Below, one piece after another: positions 14,934 through 18,626 of a stretch of 18,626 nt of DNA; position 1 is the first letter of the stretch; each line of letters starts with the position of its first letter. The translations under genes and the position numbers were made by a program. The notes under the pieces are model-generated. The model was not told the origin of the DNA. It made no database searches and worked only from the letters and a program-made list of their open reading frames with translations. Source of the stretch: Macondimonas sp035325645. Lineage in GTDB: Bacteria > Pseudomonadota > Gammaproteobacteria > UBA5335. The DNA is taken from NCBI GenBank assembly GCA_035325645.1, contig DAOKZK010000051.1, positions 1-18,626 of the forward strand, read 5' to 3'.

Positions 14934-15251
14934 ATGGCACATGAAGGCTATCACGAATCGCCCGACGACCTCCGTCCCGAGACCCGCGATCTGCACCGCG
15001 CCATCAGCTCATTGATGGAGGAACTGGAGGCAGTCGACTGGTACCAGCAGCGCATCGATGCTTGCCAGGATCAGGAACTGGCGGCGATCCTGACCCATAA
15101 TCGGGATGAGGAAAAAGAGCATGCGGCCATGCTGATCGAGTGGTTGCGCCGCCGCGATGCACGCTTCGACAAGGAGCTGCGCGATTATCTCTTCACCGAC
15201 AAACCTTTGGTGGCGCTGGAAGAAAACCACGCCAACCCGGCACAGGACTGA
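14934..15251 (+). CDS. EncFtn-type ferritin-like protein
   Basis: The predicted protein has 105 residues, a two-helix ferritin-like chain close to the encapsulated ferritin (EncFtn) of Rhodospirillum rubrum. Helix one has SLMEELEAVDWYQQR at 26-40 and helix two has THNRDEEKEHAAMLIEWLRRRDA at 54-76. By comparison with EncFtn, the ferroxidase residues are Glu30, Glu60 and His63, with Glu29 and Glu32 at the metal-entry site and Trp36/Tyr37 also conserved. EncFtn forms a ring-like decamer that oxidises Fe(II) at subunit interfaces and normally passes iron into an encapsulin shell. Here the chain ends ENHANPAQD with no SLxIGSL-type cargo tail, and no encapsulin gene follows. AAAAGGA lies seven bases before ATG 14934. 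A DUF4345 membrane protein follows after 46 bases. Confidence 0.9.
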   Translation: MAHEGYHESPDDLRPETRDLHRAISSLMEELEAVDWYQQRIDACQDQELAAILTHNRDEEKEHAAMLIEWLRRRDARFDKELRDYLFTDKPLVALEENHANPAQD

Positions 15252-15297
15252 CTGCCGCCCGCAGGACATCCACAACACCATCACGAGGGACAGAACA

Positions 15298-15786
15298 ATG
15301 ATCAACGGCTTCGATCTGCGGCGCCTGGTACTGCTGCTCACAGGTATCGTCTTCAGCGGCTTCGGTCTGCTTTGCCTGCTCTATCCCGAGTTGCCGACCC
15401 GAGTCAGCGGCATCGAGTCGCCCTCCATAGCGGCTCAGATCGAAGTCCAGGCCATGTATGGCGGCCTTCAGCTCGGCATGGGGGTGTTGCTGCTGTTCTG
15501 TGCACTCGTACCCAAGTGGTCGGCCATCGGTGCATGGCTCGTGGTCGCGCAGATCGGCGGGCTGGCACTGGCTCGCGGTGCCGGGGTGGCCAACCACGGC
15601 TGGGACAGCGCCTATACGACGCTCGCGCTGCTGTATGAAGCATCCACCAGCCTCGTCGCCCTGCTGACCCTCTTCGTCAACCCGCCCCTGAAGCGGAAGC
15701 CGCCGGAGCGTGTCTTTGGCGAAGCGCCAAATGTGGCACCTACCGTGCCGCAGACCGCCCGTGATCCCTACTCACCCATGCCTTGA
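15298..15786 (+). CDS. DUF4345 family membrane protein
   Basis: The predicted protein has 162 residues and four hydrophobic segments (about 8-28, 50-72, 76-94 and 103-124). The AMYGGLQLGMGVLLLF motif at helix 2 is typical of the uncharacterised DUF4345 family. The C-terminal 35 residues are Pro-rich and probably cytosolic. ATG 15298 is preceded by GAGGGA; the frame is open further up but would overlap the ferritin gene in another frame. With only 46 bases between them, it is probably co-transcribed with the ferritin. Any role in iron handling is inference from position alone. It ends 15 bases from the convergent ppsR stop, with no clear terminator between. Confidence 0.8.
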   Translation: MINGFDLRRLVLLLTGIVFSGFGLLCLLYPELPTRVSGIESPSIAAQIEVQAMYGGLQLGMGVLLLFCALVPKWSAIGAWLVVAQIGGLALARGAGVANHGWDSAYTTLALLYEASTSLVALLTLFVNPPLKRKPPERVFGEAPNVAPTVPQTARDPYSPMP

Positions 15787-15801
15787 CAGCCATGGGCGCC
15801 G

Positions 15802-16626
15802 TCAGAAAAAACGCCGCGGCACACCGGTCTGATCCACGATCGTGCTCGCGATCTCCTCGATGGACTTGAAGGTGGAGTTGATCCAAGGGATCGACTCCAC
15901 CTCGAACAGGCGCTGCGCCTCGTGGACTTCCCATGCGCACTGTTTCACGGATGAGTACGGGCTGTTGGGTCGGCGCTCGGAACGGATCTGCACCAGCCGC
16001 TCGGGGTCGATGCTGAGGCCATAGAGTTTCTTGCGGTGCGGCGCCAGTCGCTCGGGCAGGACCATGGCGCGCAGGTCGTCCTCGATGAGGGGATAGTTCG
16101 CGGCGCGCAGCCCGAACTGCAGCGCCAGATAGAGACAGGTCGGCGTCTTGCCGCATCGGGACACGCCGACGAGGATGATGTCTGCCTGCCGGTAATTGTG
16201 AGGCGAGTTGCCATCGTCGTTTTCCAGCGAAAAGTGCATGGCTTCGATGCGTGCCTGATAGGCCCGCTGGTTGGCGATGCCGTGCGCCCGCCCGGCGCTG
16301 TGGGTCGACTCCTGCCCCAGCTCCATCTCAAGCGGATCGATGAAGGTGCCGAACAGATCGAGCAGATAACCCTTGCTTTCCTGCAGCAACGAGATGATGC
16401 GATCGTCGACCAGCGTACAGAAGAGGATGGGCCGCACGCCATCCTCCAGCGCCGCACGATTGATCATGTCCACCGCACGCCGCGCCTTGTCCTCGTTCTG
16501 TATGAACGGCACGCTGATCTGCCGGAATTCCACGCCGTCGAACTGGGTCAGCAGGCTTCCGCCCAAGGTTTCCGCGGTGATGCCGGTCCGGTCCGACAGG
16601 TAAAATACGGTACGATCGTGGGCCAT
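15802..16626 (-). CDS. ppsR: PEP synthetase regulatory protein (kinase/phosphotransferase)
   Basis: The predicted protein has 274 residues (E. coli PpsR/YdiA has 277). Proteins of this DUF299 family inactivate PEP synthase by ADP-dependent phosphorylation of a Thr next to the catalytic His, and reactivate it by phosphate-dependent dephosphorylation. Visible features are FYLSDRTGITAETLG at 8-22, the P-loop GVSRCGKTPT at 154-163, FGLRAANYPLIEDDL near 171-185, LSIDPERLVQIRSERR near 200, and PWINSTFKSIEEIA near 245. The frame is open to 16671. ATG 16626 matches the family N-terminus and has AAGG about 11 bases upstream. It is divergent from ppsA, its expected target, across 180 bp. This arrangement is common in proteobacteria. 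Confidence 0.95.
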   Translation of the reverse strand: MAHDRTVFYLSDRTGITAETLGGSLLTQFDGVEFRQISVPFIQNEDKARRAVDMINRAALEDGVRPILFCTLVDDRIISLLQESKGYLLDLFGTFIDPLEMELGQESTHSAGRAHGIANQRAYQARIEAMHFSLENDDGNSPHNYRQADIILVGVSRCGKTPTCLYLALQFGLRAANYPLIEDDLRAMVLPERLAPHRKKLYGLSIDPERLVQIRSERRPNSPYSSVKQCAWEVHEAQRLFEVESIPWINSTFKSIEEIASTIVDQTGVPRRFF

Positions 16627-16690
16627 CTGTGATAACCTTCGTGCGCTAAAAAACCCGCATCTTTTCAGCATGCCCGCGAGGCCGCGCGCG

Positions 16691-16713
16691 TGCCGAACGG
16701 ATACCTTTCGGCA
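16691..16713. promoter_or_regulatory. Inverted repeat in the ppsR-ppsA divergent gap
   Basis: TGCCGAA (16691-16697) and TTCGGCA (16707-16713) are perfect 7-base inverted arms around a 9-base spacer. The site is centred about 75 bases before ppsR and about 105 bases before ppsA. A dyad here fits a regulator site shared by both genes. It does not match the Cra consensus used for enterobacterial ppsA, so the regulator is unknown. Confidence 0.35.
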
Positions 16714-16719
16714 GGTTAG

Positions 16720-16736
16720 GCGACTTTTACAGTCGC
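16720..16736 (+). promoter_or_regulatory. Hairpin upstream of ppsA
   Basis: GCGACT (16720-16725) and AGTCGC (16731-16736) form a perfect 6-bp stem with a TTTAC loop, six bases after the neighbouring inverted repeat. No T-run follows, so it is not a classic terminator. It may be an operator half of a two-site arrangement or a structure in the ppsA leader. Confidence 0.3.
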
Positions 16737-16806
16737 TTCAACCGGGACGGTACGGGCTCGCCGGCGCCCCATGCCCGGCATTCTCTCGAAATCTGGGAGT
16801 TTGGTC

Positions 16807-18626
16807 TTGGAAAGCTATGTCATTGGGTTCGACGGTCTGGGGATGGGCGACGTCGATCGCGTGGGCGGCAAGAACGCCTCGCTCGGCGAGATGATCAGTA
16901 ATTTGCGGTCAGCCGGCGTCCACGTTCCCGACGGCTTCGCCACGACTGCACAAGCCTATCGCGATTTCCTGCGCGAAACCGGACTGCAGGACCGCATCAA
17001 TGCGGCGCTGAGCGCTCTGGACGTGGACGACGTCACGGCACTGGCCCGGACTGGCGCCCAAATCCGCGGCTGGATCATGGACGCGCCGCTGCCCACGCGC
17101 CTGACGCAGGAAATCACGGCTGCCTATGAACAGATGATGAGGGAGGCAGGCGGCCAGATTTCGGTCGCAGTGCGGTCCTCGGCCACTGCCGAAGACCTGC
17201 CGGATGCCTCCTTTGCCGGCCAGCAGGAAACCTTCCTCAACGTCCAAGGGCTCGATGCCGTCCTGCACGCCATCCGGGAAGTGTTCGCCTCGCTCTATAA
17301 CGACCGGGCGATTTCCTATCGCGTCCACAAGGGTTTCGACCACAGTCACGTCGCCCTGTCGGCGGGCGTCCAGCGCATGGTCCGCAGCGACGTCGGCGCC
17401 TCTGGGGTCATGTTCACACTGGACACCGAGTCCGGCTTCAACGGCGTCGTGTTCATCACCGCCTCTTATGGCCTCGGCGAGATGGTGGTTCAGGGCGCGG
17501 TGAACCCGGATGAGTTCTATGTCCGCAAGGCAGCGCTTGAATCCGGCCACCCGGCCGTGCTCCGGCGCGTGCTCGGCACCAAACTGATCAAGATGATCTA
17601 TGCCGATCCAGCCGCGGGCGGCAAGCGCGTCGAGACGGTGCCGGTCCCCGAGGCCGATCGGCTGCGTTTCTGCCTCACGGATGCCGAAATCGAGGAATTG
17701 GGGCGCCAGGCCCTGATCATCGAGAAACATTACGGCCGCCCCATGGACATCGAGTGGGGCAAGGACGGCCGCGACGGGAAGATCTACATCCTTCAGGCCC
17801 GCCCGGAAACCGTCAAGAGCAACATCGGGCACAGGACCCTCGAGCGCTATCTGCTAAAGGACAAGCCGGGCGCGCCGCTCGCGCAGGGCCGCGCCATCGG
17901 TCAGAAGATCGGCGCCGGCCCGGTTCGTGTCATTACCGACATTTCCCAGATGGACCGCGTCCAGCCCGGTGACGTGCTGGTCACCGACATGACCGACCCC
18001 GACTGGGAACCAATCATGAAACGCGCCGCCGCCATCGTCACCAACCGCGGCGGGCGCACCTGCCATGCGGCCATCATCGCGCGCGAACTGGGCATCCCCG
18101 CCGTCGTGGGCTGCGGCAACGCCACCGAGCAGGTCACGGACGGCGCACCGGTCACGGTGTCCTGCGCCGAAGGTGACACCGGGATGGTGTACCCCGGCTT
18201 GCTGGAATTCGAGCTGCGCACGGCAGAGCTCGATGCGATGCCCGAGATTCCCGTCAAGATCATGATGAACGTGGGCAATCCGGACCGTGCATTCGACTTC
18301 GCCATGCTGCCGCATCACGGCATCGGGCTGGCACGCCTTGAGTTCATCATCAACCGCATGATCGGTGTACACCCCAAGGCGCTGCTGCATCTCGATGAGC
18401 AATCTCCCGAATTGCAGGCCCAGATCCGCCGGCAGATGGCCGGCTACGAGGATCCCGTCGAGTTCTATGTCACCCGACTCACCGAAGGCATCGCCACGCT
18501 GGCGGCGGCGTTCTGGCCGCATCCGGTGATCGTGCGGACCTCGGATTTCAAGTCCAACGAGTATGCCAACCTCATCGGCGGCGCCCAGTACGAGCCTCAT
18601 GAGGAAAACCCCATGCTGGGCTTCCG
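16807..18626 (+). CDS. ppsA: Phosphoenolpyruvate synthase, 3' end outside window
   Basis: About 606 residues are visible of a family length near 790; the frame is open at the right edge. PpsA converts pyruvate, ATP and water to PEP, AMP and phosphate at the start of gluconeogenesis. The N-terminal ATP-binding domain (about 10-345) shows DVDRVGGKNASLGEM, AVRSSATAEDLPDASFAGQQ and QGAVNPDEFYV. The central phosphohistidine domain has GGRTCHAAIIARELGIP with catalytic His420, and the Thr two residues before it is the expected PpsR target. The C-terminal PEP-binding barrel begins near 480 (MMNVGNPDRAF, RLEFIINRMIGVHP) and breaks off at ENPMLGF. TTG 16807 is taken as the start because GGGAG lies seven bases before it. 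An in-frame ATG at 16771 would add 12 residues but has no clear ribosome binding site. Confidence 0.95.
   Translation, partial: MESYVIGFDGLGMGDVDRVGGKNASLGEMISNLRSAGVHVPDGFATTAQAYRDFLRETGLQDRINAALSALDVDDVTALARTGAQIRGWIMDAPLPTRLTQEITAAYEQMMREAGGQISVAVRSSATAEDLPDASFAGQQETFLNVQGLDAVLHAIREVFASLYNDRAISYRVHKGFDHSHVALSAGVQRMVRSDVGASGVMFTLDTESGFNGVVFITASYGLGEMVVQGAVNPDEFYVRKAALESGHPAVLRRVLGTKLIKMIYADPAAGGKRVETVPVPEADRLRFCLTDAEIEELGRQALIIEKHYGRPMDIEWGKDGRDGKIYILQARPETVKSNIGHRTLERYLLKDKPGAPLAQGRAIGQKIGAGPVRVITDISQMDRVQPGDVLVTDMTDPDWEPIMKRAAAIVTNRGGRTCHAAIIARELGIPAVVGCGNATEQVTDGAPVTVSCAEGDTGMVYPGLLEFELRTAELDAMPEIPVKIMMNVGNPDRAFDFAMLPHHGIGLARLEFIINRMIGVHPKALLHLDEQSPELQAQIRRQMAGYEDPVEFYVTRLTEGIATLAAAFWPHPVIVRTSDFKSNEYANLIGGAQYEPHEENPMLGF

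Noticed and set aside
16731..16745. Possible Cra (FruR) site before ppsA
   Set aside because: The reverse strand reads TTGAAGCGACT, which resembles half of the Cra consensus but misses several positions, so I do not call it.
16909..17832. 307-codon minus-strand frame
   Set aside because: It lies entirely antisense to ppsA, which matches the E. coli enzyme along its whole visible length.

Overview
The window is GC-rich chromosomal DNA from a proteobacterium, most likely a gammaproteobacterium. Evidence for this is the radC/coaBC/dut neighbourhood, a YqiB-type DUF1249 gene, and the divergent ppsR-ppsA pair. A persulfide dioxygenase coupled to a SulP transporter suggests sulfur metabolism. I cannot name the genus. 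No rRNA, tRNA, CRISPR array or intact mobile element was seen.

Layout: (1) 1-3189 is the least ordered part. It holds a predicted lipoprotein (317-1096), about 0.9 kb of degenerate DNA with a frameshifted IS3-type OrfA remnant (about 1168-1429), and a membrane protein with a coiled coil and a C-terminal zinc ribbon (1993-3189). (2) 3289-6387 is a housekeeping block for nucleotide, CoA and DNA metabolism: dut and coaBC on the minus strand, a DUF2214 membrane protein between them on the plus strand, and radC divergent from coaBC. (3) 6487-9037 is a sulfur unit: a strikingly AT-rich inverted repeat, then a persulfide dioxygenase whose stop overlaps the start of a SulP/STAS anion transporter. (4) 14227 down to 8976 is a tight five-gene minus-strand run: MaoC-like hydratase, HemD-like protein, cardiolipin synthase, medium-chain dehydrogenase, and a D-2-hydroxyglutarate-dehydrogenase-like FAD oxidase whose 3' end overlaps that of SulP by 62 bp. 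(5) 14358-15786 has a DUF1249 gene divergent from a small ferritin of the encapsulated-ferritin (EncFtn) family, followed by a four-helix DUF4345 membrane protein. No encapsulin gene is present and the ferritin lacks a recognisable cargo-loading tail. (6) 15802-18626 has ppsR, the regulatory kinase/phosphotransferase of PEP synthase, divergent from ppsA, which runs off the right edge. Two perfect inverted repeats lie between them.

How the genes work together: the dioxygenase would oxidise glutathione persulfide to sulfite, and the coupled SulP protein could move the resulting oxyanion or a related one. PpsR controls the gluconeogenic enzyme PpsA. The five-gene run mixes acyl or hydroxy-acid oxidation, lipid head-group chemistry and a HemD paralogue, with no pathway I can name. 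The items most worth a second look are the EncFtn-like ferritin without a shell, the AT-rich operator before the dioxygenase, and the mixed five-gene run.
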